Assembly: GCF_007655135.1 (NCBI RefSeq)
Contig: NC_045134.1
Span: 17,632,568-17,696,567 of the forward strand
Reading direction: 5' to 3'
Source: Punica granatum
Taxonomy: Eukaryota > Streptophyta > Magnoliopsida > Myrtales > Lythraceae
Length of the DNA: 64,000 nt
In this document: positions 48,504-60,089 of the stretch, piece by piece
Layout of the letters: the number at the start of each line of letters is the position of its first letter
Numbering within the stretch: position 1 is the first letter of the stretch
The notes under the pieces: model-generated
Told to the model about the DNA's origin: nothing
Database searches by the model: none
What the model saw: the letters and a program-made list of their open reading frames with translations, nothing else
Program-made: the position numbers and the translations under genes

Positions 48504-49898
48504 TGACACGAAAAGTCATTTGTATTGGTTCTTTTCCACCACCGAGAAGAAATTATGGATATGACCAGCAAACTCCTAAGCCGGGAACAACAAGTCTCAG
48601 GGGGCTCTTGACCCTTCGCAACAGGTTGCAAAAAACAACCAGGTGCAGTCGACTCATCCACATCCGCCACTACCACAGTACACCACCAGAACATGGTTCG
48701 ATTGGATCAGCTAGCACCAGATGTCCAAACAACGGTGGAGGCAATCATCGCGACCTCTCATACCCCTCAAGTTAACTTGGAAGATTGTGTGATGACAAAC
48801 CAAGTCGAAGACAATGTTGTCTCCTCCAGGCGTTGGCCTAAATCTCCCTATGGAAAGGACTCTGAGAAGCTGCCTGGTGACATGCCTTCACTAATAACAA
48901 TTCCTCTAGGACCAGCTGCACTCTTTCTTCGAAGGATGTCCAGCGCCTGGTGGCAAAATAGATAATTAGGGTGTTACAGGCTGCAGAGCAACAATAGCAG
49001 GGGCTTTCCCTTATTGAAGAAGATTTTGAGTCGCCCCTCTACAAGGAGGTTCTTCACGCTAAAGTGCCCCACAAGTTTACTCCTTCCCATCCCAAGGGCG
49101 AAGCTGTTTGGCGGCGAACATGGTTCACTGAGTATGTCTTCCTATAATACAAAGCCCTCTTGTTCTTAGGAACTCTTACTGGAGCTGCGGTAGATTGGTT
49201 TCTCTCTTTGTAACTTGGCTCTATAACAAGTTTCAAGTAGCTGAAGGAGTTGTTCCTGCAAAAGTTCGCAAGCATGCGATAGGCGAAGACGAGCATTGTT
49301 CAGCTATTCTCTATGGAGCAAAGGGAGAAAGAATCACTCAGCGACTGGTATGATCGATGTTTCAAGGCTTTGACTAAGGTGGAAGGATTGACGCAGCGCG
49401 AGGCAATGTGAGGACCTCACGAAGAGCTTGGTCGTCACACCATCAAGCAGCTTCGCTAACATTTCTACTCATGCAAGAAAAGTTCATGAACATTGAGGAT
49501 TCCATCTCGACACGAAAGAAGAAGGAGCACATGGGTGAAAAACAAAAGGAACCTCATGACAGCAAGTCCAGTGAAAAGCGACCACTCTTTTCAATTTTAG
49601 ATGCTAACACCCCTCAATGCACCTAAGGCGGTTAACCTCAAAGAGATGGAGCGACTTGGCCTAGCGAAGACCCCCTCCGCTGAAAAAAGATAAGTCCTTG
49701 AGTAAGAAATTAGATCAATATTGTAGATTTCACAAGGTATATGGACATGATACTAAGTGTTGTCACGTGCTTAAATTTGAAATTGAGAAGTTGGTCCAAC
49801 AAGGACATCTCAAGTTCTTTGTACAAAGTGAAGGACCCTTTCATGATCGGAGACAGAGGGACACGCGCAAAGATACTTTGCAAGGAGTTATTAATTAA
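48504..49898 (+). pseudogene. Gypsy gag remnant
   Basis: Pieces in order: GTLTGAAVDWFLSL and LKEFLQKFASMR then TSIVQLFSMEQREKESLSD with WYDRCFKALTKVE (capsid-like Retrotrans_gag, 49150-49400), then YCRFHKVYGHDTKCCHVLK and EIEKLVQQGHLKFFV near 49710-49840, a conserved Tat-lineage segment. Stops and shifts interrupt it. No pol follows. Confidence 0.75.
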
Positions 49899-50117
49899 AG
49901 CTATTAAGCTATTATCACAGTCTATTATATTTTCCTTCTTACTTGTCAGGAATATTTTGGGATGAATTTCTAATGATTGTTAACTTGCTTTATGGACGAA
50001 TGCTTATTTGAATTATGAGATTTTATGTTATGGCTCGCTAACTCTTTATGACAGAAAAGTGACGTACTTGAACATCTCCCTTCGCGGGGAGCTAATCATC
50101 TAACAATGATTACCCCC

Positions 50118-50356
50118 AATAACCAAGGGCCAAACCCGATAACCAAGGGTCTCGATTGAGTCCGATAACCAATGACTATATCCCGATAACCCGAGGGATG
50201 AATAACATCGTATGACCAAGGATGGAGCGACGCCTGATAATCAAAGGCTAATTCTGATAACCAAGGACTATATCCAAATAACCAAGGGACAAATAACGTT
50301 CAATAACCAAGAACGGAGTCTTCCTTTATGGAAAAGACACGCCGATAACCAAGGGC
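50118..50356 (+). repeat. Degenerate array of gataaccaaggg, about ten copies
   Basis: Ten imperfect copies of GATAACCAAGGG spaced 13-35 bp lie between the gag remnant and the 3' LTR. Spacing is irregular, so this is a dispersed-in-tandem array rather than a strict satellite. Confidence 0.75.
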
Positions 50357-50947
50357 AGTTTTTTCTTTTCACAGGACTGAACAAGCGGTATAAAGTCTAT
50401 CTTCGCGCCAAGATATCGCTTATGATGTGATAATGATAGGTATGAATTGATCCACTTTTCGCGACCCTTCAAGCTCAAGGAGTGAGGGGTTATGTTAGGG
50501 ACCAGAAAATCTATCCAATTTACCGGGTCGGGTCCACCTCAATATTCTCCTTTTATGGTAATATCTTTCCACGGAAGAAATCCATATATTGATATATCCT
50601 ATGTTATCTAACAATAATCTATAGATATCTCCATGGGATATTATATTATCCCTAATGGTATATTTGGTATCTAAATCTATATGTTATTGGTAATCAAATA
50701 TATTATGTAGATTGTAATATCCCAATACCGATATCTCGGGACTCCTATAAATACCCTTTTAGGTATGTCTAAGGCCTAAGTTCAATTATGTTTACTTCTT
50801 CTACACACTTTCATTTTAAGTATCGGAGAGGGAAATCGAGATTCCCTCTTCATTCTCCCCGTTTGCAGGTTGTTCGTGTAGTATTCATGGAAGCTCGAGA
50901 CTCGTGGCTTGTACGTGATCAAGATCTAATTTTTCACGACCCCGACA

Positions 50948-51317
50948 CCGGAAAATACATAAATCTGTATATATGCACTATCTAGATGTTGATAATTCTT
51001 TTTTAATAAGAGCGGCTCATAGATCTAGTATAAGGAAAATAAAAACTAACGAAAGGAGTACGGGTAATTCCCAAACAAGAATTGAATATACAACTTTTAC
51101 ATTACCATGTGAGTATACACTACACCCAGGAAGATTCTTCACGTAAACTAATCTCACCCTGACCCGAGGCGAACTCAAAAGACTATCCTTATTGAAGTTC
51201 TCGACGCATTAATAGTAATACAATAAACCCGAATGAAAGAAACAGAGCAAAAACAGAGGAAAGAAGGAAAGAATCAAAAGGAATTCGTTTGTTTGGTGTG
51301 AATTTCGTTGCAATTCT
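50948..51317. other. Intergenic and ERF 3' flank
   Basis: No gene. The right ~100 bp is the presumed 3' UTR of the minus-strand ERF gene. Confidence 0.5.
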
Positions 51318-52028
51318 TCACCAAGGGCAGGTATGGGCACTGCTCTCCGAAGAGCTGAGGAGTTCCTCCAAGTAATCCGGCCCCAAATCCTCGAACACAA
51401 CCACATTCTCGGCCTTCACCGGCTTCGACAATGACTCCTTCGGTTTGTTCTTCCTGCTCTGGGACTTCCTCCTCATGCAGTGCCTCCTCTTCAGGGCGAC
51501 AACAGGGGAGCACCCTTCCTCCACCTTGTACTTCATCTCCCTCAGGGACTCCTTCACCCTCTCCAACGGGAAGTTCAGCACCGCCATCGCGCCCCGCATC
51601 GAGAAAGCCGCCTGGTCGTATGCTAGGGCAGCTGCCTCGGGGGTGTCGAACGTCCCCAGCCATACCCTCACCCCATGCCTCGTCGAGTCCCGGATCTCCG
51701 CCGCGTACTTCCCCCACGGCCTCTTCCTCACTCCTCGGTACGACTTCTCCTTCCTGGGGTCGTCCCCGTTCTGCACAAAGTCCGAGGTTGAGGTGACCTC
51801 CTCCTCTTTGGGCACGCTGGATGACTCGGACTCGGAGGACTCCGTGGCTCCTCTCGATATAACGTCGAGGAGGAGCATTTCCTCGGAGTCATGGACGTCG
51901 AACGGGAGCGACCCGTGGTTGAACAACAGCTCGTCCCAGGAGACTGATGGGCTTTTCTTGTACATACTTTCGGGCAAGAATCCGGGCGCAGCCTGGGGTT
52001 GGAACTGAAACAAAGTACAGGGTTCCAT
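51318..52028 (-). CDS. ERF1B: ERF1-like AP2/ERF transcription factor (group IXc), 236 aa, intronless
   Basis: A single ORF of 236 aa. The N-terminus carries [26 protein letters not shown], like the SLPFNENDSEEM region of ERF1B. A complete AP2 domain spans residues 96-154 ([19 protein letters not shown], then [18 protein letters not shown], then [10 protein letters not shown]) with the GCC-box contacting Arg and Trp residues present. [10 protein letters not shown] and a basic [12 protein letters not shown] (187-198, possible nuclear signal) follow. The C-terminus [20 protein letters not shown] matches the EDLL-type activation motif of ERF1. Ethylene and jasmonate pathways converge on ERF1, which binds GCC boxes to activate defensin and other genes. 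The local GC content is far above the flanks, as is usual for ERF genes. The frame is open and the C-terminal tail complete, so it looks functional. Antisense ORFs over it are shadows. Confidence 0.93.
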   Translation of the reverse strand: MEPCTLFQFQPQAAPGFLPESMYKKSPSVSWDELLFNHGSLPFDVHDSEEMLLLDVISRGATESSESESSSVPKEEEVTSTSDFVQNGDDPRKEKSYRGVRKRPWGKYAAEIRDSTRHGVRVWLGTFDTPEAAALAYDQAAFSMRGAMAVLNFPLERVKESLREMKYKVEEGCSPVVALKRRHCMRRKSQSRKNKPKESLSKPVKAENVVVFEDLGPDYLEELLSSSESSAHTCPW

Positions 52029-52137
52029 AATGTTTCGTAAGCGGTGGACCGACTCGTTGTTCTTCCGGTGTCAGGTTTCGATGGTTAGAACTCGTTAAAT
52101 GTTTCTTGCTCAAGAAAATTGCGGGAGGACTTGGCCC

Positions 52138-52145
52138 CTTATATA
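52138..52145 (-). promoter_or_regulatory. TATA box of the ERF1-like gene
   Basis: TATATAAG on the minus strand, 110 bp upstream of the ATG, which allows a leader of about 80 bp. No AGCCGCC box was seen within 400 bp upstream; cggcggcgg at 52417 is similar but not a match. Confidence 0.65.
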
Positions 52146-52980
52146 CCAAGAGAGGGGGAGTTGGATGAAAGTGAAAGATCAATATATGATGATGGGTTTT
52201 CAAATAAGGGGAGCATTATAATAATAATAAAGGAGGGAATATGAAAGGTTGAGATTATTGGGAAAGGTGGATGTATTATTGTAGCTTTGATTAAAAAAAT
52301 TAACAAATCAAACAAAGTAGAAAGAAGCTAAATTAGGGATTAATTAGTGTTACATTATTAATTAATTGCTTATGGGATAGTGTCCACATTAAAGCACGTG
52401 GGTCAAAATGACGCCCGGCGGCGGGGTTGGACCCAAAGATATATAATTATTATATGATAATATTATATTGGATAGTATCTAGAAGTGACCTCATTTTTGC
52501 TGAAGTATTACTGTTTCTTCCATCCCTTTTAATTTCTGTCATCTTTTAGGGCAATCTTTAAAAAAAAAAATTTGGGCAGCATTGATCCTTTAATTGTGTT
52601 AAAATAAGGGCATTTTATGGATCAGAATGCCCTAAAATTGGCACTTAAGAGGATTGATGATCCCAATTTTTTCACAAGGCCGAATTGTTAATTGAAAGTT
52701 GGGATTGAATGGTCATAGCAACAATTCAACTTAAGGTGAGAATTTCTTTCTTCTTTGTTTTTTTTTTCCTTTTTATTATGTTAATTCCATGTCCTAACAA
52801 CTTGAGAAGAGGATCCTTCCAAGAAGCTTCACTTGAAAAGCTTGGACTGACATTTCCTATGGAAGGAGGGAAAGCTACAGTTCGAAAGGGGTTTCCAATT
52901 CGTGGGCACCAAGTCATGATTGCCCCATCATGACCAGTTTTACTCTTTTTTTTTCTTTAATGTGCTCCACTTATTATTTA
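52146..52980. other. ERF upstream region, no gene
   Basis: AT-rich promoter and intergenic DNA. Short ORFs near 52700-52930 have no recognisable content. Confidence 0.45.
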
Positions 52981-53130
52981 AAAACCGTCGCACCCGAACT
53001 AATCCAAATTCAAATTAAGTCGGTCCATTAAAGGATAATACTAGCTCTTCCAATCATGAACTTTTTCCTCTTATAAAATTTAAATCCAAAATTTTATGTA
53101 AGAAGAAAATGTTTCGAACCACCTAATTAA
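52981..53130 (-). mobile_element. tRNA-derived SINE, copy 6, minus strand
   Basis: Reverse complement reads ggttcgaaacattttc (diverged B-box region), ggaagagctagtattatcc, tttaatggaccgac and gaatttggattagttcggg. Diverged and 5' incomplete. Confidence 0.55.
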
Positions 53131-53491
53131 AAAGGGATAGAACCAGAAAATTTAGTCCGTAGGATAACATATTTATGTACCTATATTCCACTCCAATAAT
53201 AATTAATTAATATGGTCAAATATTATTTATAAATTCATGGAAGATAATTAATTTATCTTTATCCTGGGACTTTGATTAATTTGCAGTTGATCAACTATCA
53301 AATTTATTTTTCTTTTTCATTAATTAATTATATTTTACAATACGGTAATATGAAAATCAAATTAAAATACTCATAGGAAAAAGGACGATGACTGTTATAT
53401 GGATACATAATATGCATGTTTTTCTTTTCTTTTCTTTTCTTTTATAAAATTATGTAGTTCAGTATTTCATATAAGAATCAATATTGTAGCC

Positions 53492-53526
<35 letters not shown>

Positions 53527-54679
53527 CTCCTGAAAATTAACAATTATGTTTAGCTAAGTTTTCGTGCTATACAACTTTTGTTATTTCTAACACATTTATA
53601 ATAGTCACTTAGTGAAATATTGTGCTTATAGAGAATAATGTTTCAATTTCTCACATAAGAAATGTAATTAGGCAATCGTGGAAAAATTACATAGTCTTTT
53701 GTGCCTTTGCCTTATGCAAAACAGTTCCAGTGATGGTGAGGGACACAAGCGGCTGTAATTTTAAGACGAATGGTCATTTAACTGAAAGTTGAATTAATTA
53801 ATTAATTAATTAATTAATTAAAAAGTTTCTTTGTCAGACATATTTCGAATAAAAAGACATCTTTTTTTCCCGGATGGTGCCCACTAAATATATATAAATA
53901 AAGGCTTTCGTGCCAAAAGTCAATATGCTCAATTAATCAAAATAATTTTAGAATATTAAGTGAGTTAGGGTGTTTTACGAATTTGCTAATCGTAGAGCAA
54001 ACAAATGTTTCGTTATATCCTCGAAGAGACTCATCAAAAACCCAATAGTAATTTCCTGTGGGGACAAATAACTATTCTCAGAAAGTATTGACCCGTGTCT
54101 CGAAATATTCGTTGATCGAAAATTGTGTTTGTCATCTTCTTTGACTCCAATTCATGATCAACATCATCTTTTACAACCATCTCCGAAGTTTGCCTTCTCC
54201 AAATCCGAACTCGATTCCGTCGTCGTCTCCAAACCATCCCTCCTCAGGTACAAATCCCCAATAGGTCTTTCGTCCTCGTTTAGGGACCATGAAAATGTTT
54301 GATGGCACAATTAATGTTGAAAGTACACTTCAACTGTAATAGTCCTATTCAGTTTAGTGGGGTGTTTTCAAAAATATCGGAATAATCAGTTCTAGAAGAA
54401 TGATGAAGTTTTGGTATATGTCTTGGCTAGCTCTCTTGACAAAAGAATTATTTGGTGATCCTATCTCATAACGTGGGATGAAGAAGTGTCAATTAAATTG
54501 CAATAAACTAAATAATAATTGCTAATCACTCGATTAATTATGGTAAGTTTTATTAATTAAAGTAAGCTTATTGATTATTCCTCACTACATCATTATAAGA
54601 TAAGATCATTTAAAATTTTCTCCTCTTTAACATGTACACAAAATACTAGTAAGGAATAAATATATGGGAATTACTAGCA
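53131..54679. other. Intergenic AT-rich DNA with microsatellites
   Basis: Holds (CA)14 at 53492-53519, (AATT)7 at 53792-53820 and a (TTTTC)n run at about 53421-53441. No gene recognised. An ORF at 54034-54237 on the minus strand is basic but unrecognised. Confidence 0.6.
53492..53519 (+). repeat. (CA)14 microsatellite
   Basis: A perfect CA run of 28 bp followed by (TA)n; a useful polymorphic marker. Confidence 0.9.
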
Positions 54680-54990
54680 TCAGGAGTATCCTTAAAAAGT
54701 GAATTTTAAGGATGCTTTTAAAAAGATAAGTATCTTACTAAATAACAAGAAACTTATTATTTAATAAAAGTCTCGTTGTATTCAAAATAATTAGTTTCCT
54801 ATTAAATAAAAATTTCTTATTATTGAGCAGTTATCTTATTATATTTTAATAAGTTTATTGCTAAACAATAATTTTCTTACTATTTAGTAAGTTTCTTATT
54901 ATTTCGTTACTAATAATTATCCGATAAATTATGACGCAATAGTCTCGGATCGAGCTCTGTACAATTCTCTTTTTAAGGAGCATCCGAATT
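54680..54990. mobile_element. Possible MITE with inverted ends
   Basis: ggagtatccttaaaaagtg (54681) pairs with the complement of ctctttttaaggagcatcc (54970), 14 of 19 bases. The inner part repeats taagtttcttattattta in both orientations. No target duplication seen. Below it, 54991-55380 is AT-rich and holds no gene. Confidence 0.4.
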
Positions 54991-55385
54991 GAAGTTAATC
55001 CCTAAATATATATCTTAAAAGTCAAAAACTACTATTCTCACTTTTAAACCCCCAATGTACATTTCAATTATTATAGACCACTAGGTTGAGGTTATAATGG
55101 TAATTAAACATCAAATAACCACCTAGTTCACTATCCATCTCTCTCCTTCTACTATCTTCATCCCCTCTCAGTCTCTTCTCATGTCATACACAAGAAAATG
55201 TACTTCTTCTTTCCTTTAATTCTAACACGAGTTTTATTAATTTGTTTAACTTTTCAATTTTATCATTACTAATAGTTATGCTATTATCTTAAAAAATGCA
55301 AAGTATCAAAAATTTTGTAAAATAAGTTTAGCGCAACGCATAGCGTGGGCATGGATTCTAATATATGTGTATGTGTGTATGTTTA

Positions 55386-55948
55386 TGATGAGGATCGTGG
55401 GCATGACAATGAGGCTAATACACACGAGCTTGGAAGTCGGACTCGTGAAGAGGGAGCTGAAGCACAAGATCTTGGAGGCTTGCATGTTCCGAGTGGGCCA
55501 ATCACATGGGCGAAGGCCAAACAAATCCAACAAGCTATGGAGAGCTTGCTGATGGACTTTTTGGGCCAAGATGAGTCTAATTCAATTGGGTCTCTAAAGG
55601 CCTTTATTCAACTGACTTGCCATGAGATGCCGAAGATGGAATAAAAGACTGTAAACTATTCTAGATAGCCTTTATTTAGTTTCTTTTGTTATTTCTGGCT
55701 TTAGGAAACTAAGGTTATTCCAGTTGCCTAGTTTATTAGTTTCCAGTTTCTCCTAAAGTTTATATAAAGGAGGCTGAGTAGCTGATTATAGGCAGACTAT
55801 TCTGGAATTTTGGTGAGATTTTCTTCTTTGTTCTTCATTGAACTTCTTCGAACGAAAAAGTGTGACAGCTTGTGATTGTTCGGCACAATTTGATATTATT
55901 GGTTCTTGTTTCTTTATAAACAATATGTCAATAATCCTTGTCTTGATA
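55386..55948 (+). mobile_element. Extra, inverted, truncated chromovirus LTR
   Basis: 563 bp of the 689 bp LTR in the opposite orientation to the main element, starting tgatgaggatcg next to gttta (55381-55385) and stopping at cttgtcttgata, directly joined to the terminal tgatgcgg of the next LTR. It still encodes the pol C-terminus (EDRGHDNEANTHELGSRT onward, stop at 55642-55644). At several sites it matches the LTR at 62010-62698 and not its neighbour at 55949-56637. Confidence 0.85.
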
Positions 55949-56378
55949 TGATGCGGACCTCACGAAGGATTATGAAACCCGACGACCAACTTGAATCGAT
56001 TCCCAGATCGCTAAACACAGATTTAGATAAAGAGAATTATTGACCCGTTGTTTATAGAGAAAAAAGAACCAACAATATCAAGACAATGATTATTGACACG
56101 TTATTTATGAAGAAACAAGAACCAATAATATCAAATTGTGCCGAACAATCACAAGCTGTCACACTTGTTCGTTCGAAGAAGTTCAATGAAGAACAAAGAA
56201 GAAAATCTCACTAAAATTCCAGAATAGTCTGCCTATGATTAGCTACTCAGCCTCCTTTATATAAGCCTAGGAGAAACTGGAAACTAATAAACTAGGCAAC
56301 TGGAATAACCTTAGTTTCCTAAATCCAAAAATAACAAAAGAATATAAATAAAGGCTATCTAGAATAGTTGGCAGTCTT

Positions 56379-57686
56379 TTATTCCATCTTCAACATCTCA
56401 TGGCAAGTCAGTTGAATAAAGGCCTTTGGAGACCCAATTGAATTAGACTCCTCTTGGTCCAAAAAGCCCATCAGCAAGGTCTCCATAGCTTGTTGGATTT
56501 GTTTAGCCTTCGTCCGTGTGATTGGCCCATTCGGAACATGCAAGCCTCCAAGATCTTGTGCTTCAGCTCCCTCTTCACGAGTCCGACTTCCAAGCTCGTG
56601 TGCATCAGCCTCATTGTCATGCCCACGATCCTCATCATTCCCCCGCTCTTCAAAAGGATTCGTCCTTGAATCGAAACCTACATCAATCGCAGAAAGATCA
56701 GAAATATTAAAAGTTGGGCTAACATTATACTCACCTGGTAAATCTATTTTGTAAGAATTATCATTTATCTTGGCTATGACTTGGAATGGTCCAATTCCTC
56801 GTGGACTCAATTTGGATTTCCGTTGGTTTGGAAATCTTTCCTTCCTCATATGAACCCACACCCAATCTCCTGGTTCAAAAGTCAATTTCTTCCGTCCCTT
56901 GTTGGCACGTTCAGCATATTATTTATTCTTCTTCAAGATATGTTGCCTCGCTTCTTCATGAATCTTTTTCACCATATCTGTCTTTTTCTCACCGTCAAGA
57001 CTAGAAATCTCACTCATAGGCAAAGGAATTAGATTCAAAGGTGTTAATGAATTAAAACCATACACAATCTGAAATGGTGAGAAGTTAGTAGAAGAATGTA
57101 CTATACGATTGTCAGCAAACTCAATAAACGGTATGCAATCTTCCCAAGACTTCAAATTCCTCTTTATGACAGTACGAAGAAGAGTGGACAACGTCCTATT
57201 AACCACCTCGGTTTGCCTATCCGTTTGGAGATGACAAGTAGTTGAAAACAACAATATAGTTCCTAACTTTCCCTACAATACGCGCAAAAAATGACTCAAG
57301 AACTTAGCATCCCGATCATTAACTATGGTCTTAGGTATCCCATGCAATCGCACTACCTCCCTAAAGAACAAATAAGCAATATGTGTGGCATCATCAGTTT
57401 TGCGGCATGGAATAAAATGTGCCATCTTAGAAAATCGATCCACAACTATGAAAATGGAATCTCGTCCTTTATTAGACCTAGGCAATCCTAGGATGAAATC
57501 CATGGATATATCAGTCCAAGGCTCATTAGGAACAGGCAAAGGTATATACATTCCATGGGGTTTGACTGTTGATTTCGCATTTTTACAAGTAACACCTTTA
57601 GAGCAAATTCTCTCAACATCTCTCTTCATATGCGGCCAAAAGAAATGTTCTCTCAAAATATCCAAAGTCTTAACTAAATGACCCAT
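56379..57686 (-). pseudogene. Chromovirus integrase with C-terminal extension into the LTR
   Basis: Three frames in order: [20 protein letters not shown] then VTCKNAKS (remnant zinc motif); catalytic core [19 protein letters not shown] followed by [54 protein letters not shown] with the third acidic residue; then DWVWVHMRKERFPNQRKSKL, IGPFQVIAKINDNSYKIDLP and SPTFNISDLSAIDVG, RTNPFEERGNDED. The last ~86 codons lie inside the 3' LTR (from 56637 to 56379). Two frameshifts break it. The C-terminal plan fits CRM-like chromoviruses; I cannot confirm a full CR motif. Confidence 0.82.
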
Positions 57687-57701
57687 AAGACCTCCCCCAT
57701 G

Positions 57702-59609
57702 CTACTCAAGCACAAGTAATTCACGCATAGAAGAATTATGAATGCATAGCTTATTCTCCCTAAATAAGAATTCGTCATGCTTATAGAACTTACCAAATGC
57801 ACCCTTTTCACATGCACTATATATAGCACCAAAGTCAGAATCTTGCATGTACAACTCCTTAAGATGTTCAAACCTAAGAAATTTAGCATTTAGAGTAGAA
57901 ATAAGTACATACCTCCGTGATAATGCATCAGCTACCACGTTTTCCTTTCTTTGCTTGTACTGAATCACGTATGGAAACATCTCTATGAATTCGACCCACT
58001 TGGCATGTCTCCGATTCAGCTTGTTTTGCCCTTTCAAATGCTTCAATGATTCATGGTCCGTGTGTATGATAAATTCCTTCGACCACAAGTAGTGCTACCA
58101 CGTCTCCAAAGCGCGGACCAAAGCATAGAGTTCCTTGTCATATGTAGAATAATTCAAAGCGGCTCCACTTAGCTTCTCACTAAAGTAAGCAATCGGTCGT
58201 TTTTCCTACATCAAAACAGCACATATACCAATCCCCAGAAGCATCACATTCAATCTCGAAAGTTTTCGAAAAATCAGGTAAAACCAATAAAGGTACAGAA
58301 CAAAACCTTTCCTTAATCAAATTAAATGCTTGCTCTTGCTCTACTCCCCATTTGAAACCTATATCTTTCTTAACCACTTAGGTCAATGGAGCAACCAAAG
58401 TACTAAAATCCCGCACAAATTGCCTATAAAAACTAGCTAGACTATGAAAACTTCTTACGTCGATTACGGATTTCGGCGTCGGCCAATCCTTAATTGCTTT
58501 CACCTTTTCCTCATCAACCTGAATACCTTTGGAACTGACAACAAATCCCAAAAATACAACTCGATCCATGCAAAATGTACATTTCTTCATGTTAGCATAT
58601 AATTTTCCATGTCTCAATACTTGAAGCACGCGTCGCAAATGATGGATATGATCCTTCAAGCTCTTACTATACACCAAGATATCATCAAAATATACAACCA
58701 TGAATTTTCCAATGAAAGCATGCAAAACATGATTCATGAGCCTCATGAAAGTACTAGGCGCATTAGTTAATCCAAATGGCATAACTAATCACTCATACAA
58801 GCCATGTTTTGTTTTGAAAGCCGTTTTCTACTCATCACCCTTTTTCATCCTAATCTGATGGTATCCGCTTTTCAAGTCTATTTTTGTAAATAAAGTGGAA
58901 CCATGCAATTCATTCAACATATCATCTAATTGAGGAATAGGATGTCGATACTTTACCGTGATTTTATTTATAGCGCGGTAACCAACACACATTCGCCAAG
59001 TACCATCTTTCTTTGGACCAGCAACACCGAGACCGCACAAGGACTCATGCTCTCACGCACATGCCCTCTAGCTAAAAGTTCGTCCACTTGCCTTTGAAGT
59101 TCCTTTGTCTCCTTCGGATTACTTTGATAAGCTGGCCGGTTCGGAATCGCAGCTCCTGGCACAAAGTCGATTTGATGCTTTATTCCCCATATTGGTGGCA
59201 AGCGATTTGGTAACTCCGTGGGAAAGACATCTCCAAACTCCTGCAAAAGAGAGGTAACACAACTTGGCAAAGAATAATTAAGATCAGATAAATAAGCCTC
59301 CTTGTAAACGAACAAGATCATTGGGCGATTAGGTTTGAATGCACTCCTGATCTCTCTTTCTTTTGCATAGAAACTCATTTTTTTCTCTTTTCTCTCAACT
59401 AACTCTTTCCTCTCATCTATAGCTGAGCTCTCTTTCTTTTCACTCTCCCGATTTTCTTCCTCTCTATTCTTACCAGTTTCCTCTCTCACTTGCTCACTCT
59501 CATTTTTTCTTTGAATCTCAGCTTCTATCTCACTTTTCTCACAAATTGATCTCTCGATTCGGAGCTGATCCTCATACACCTGATAAGGTGTCAATAGAAC
59601 AAGTGTCAC
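57702..59609 (-). pseudogene. Chromovirus reverse transcriptase and RNase H
   Basis: [22 protein letters not shown] and [20 protein letters not shown] (59030-58830), [17 protein letters not shown] then [17 protein letters not shown] with the YFDD active site intact (58780-58660). RNase H: ECDASGDW (near 58240), [19 protein letters not shown] and [13 protein letters not shown] (57900-58070). Frames shift near 58378, 58828 and between RT and RNase H. 59360-59609 is a charged Glu/Lys-rich linker. Confidence 0.85.
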
Positions 59610-59678
59610 CTTTCTACCATCCTTGACAAAAGAGTATCGATTCTTATACCCATCATGTATTGCCTGTCTATCGAACTG

Positions 59679-60080
59679 TCATGGCCTCCCAAGCAACATA
59701 TGACTAACATGCATGGGCACTACATCACAAAGAACTTCATTCTTGTATCTCCCAATTGTAAAGGAAACCAAAACTTGCTTGTTCAGCTTCACTTCTCCAC
59801 TTTCATTCAACCATTGCAGCTTATATGGCCTAGGATGCTTCAATGTACGCAATCCCAACTTGTCAACAAGTAACTTACTAGCCACATTCACACAGCTACC
59901 CCAGTCAATGATCAAACTACATACCCGATCATTCACGTGGCATCTAGTATGGAATATATTCTCCCTTTGCACATCAACTCTTTCTTCTTCCTTAATTTGT
60001 TCATTAAGAGCTCGCATGATTACTAAGGCATTTCCCTCAGCAGTATATTCATAATCACTAGAATCATCATGTGTTGGCAT
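59679..60080 (-). pseudogene. Chromovirus protease-like region
   Basis: HTRCHVNDRVCSLIIDWGSC then VNVASKLLVDKLGL: the aspartic protease site, with Asp kept but DWGS in place of the usual DGGS/DSGS. HPRPYKLQWLNESGEVKLNK and HVSHMLLGRP follow as in related chromoviruses. Confidence 0.75.
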
Positions 60081-60089
60081 TGAATCACT

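Larger units (their letters stand above)
48128..50947 (+). mobile_element. Gypsy (Tat-like) retrotransposon carrying gag only
   Basis: 5' LTR (truncated at its start) about 48128-48483, 3' LTR 50493-50947, aligned by tctttccac, ccaataccgatatctc, cggagagggaaatc and gtgtagtattc. The primer-binding site ttggcgccgtctatgag (48484-48500) follows the 5' LTR, as in many plant Gypsy elements. A polypurine-rich aaggagtgagggg (about 50478-50490) precedes the 3' LTR, which starts tgttaggg. The internal ~2 kb has gag and a short repeat and no protease, RT or integrase. Confidence 0.8.

Noticed and set aside
50118..50356. CRISPR-like array
   Set aside because: Repeats are imperfect, spacing varies from 13 to 35 bp, spacers are not unique and the setting is a plant retrotransposon.
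51431..52008. Long antisense ORFs (up to 187 aa) over the ERF gene
   Set aside because: They are GC-driven shadows of the minus-strand ERF frame; their residue order matches no protein and the AP2 domain on the other strand explains the open frames.
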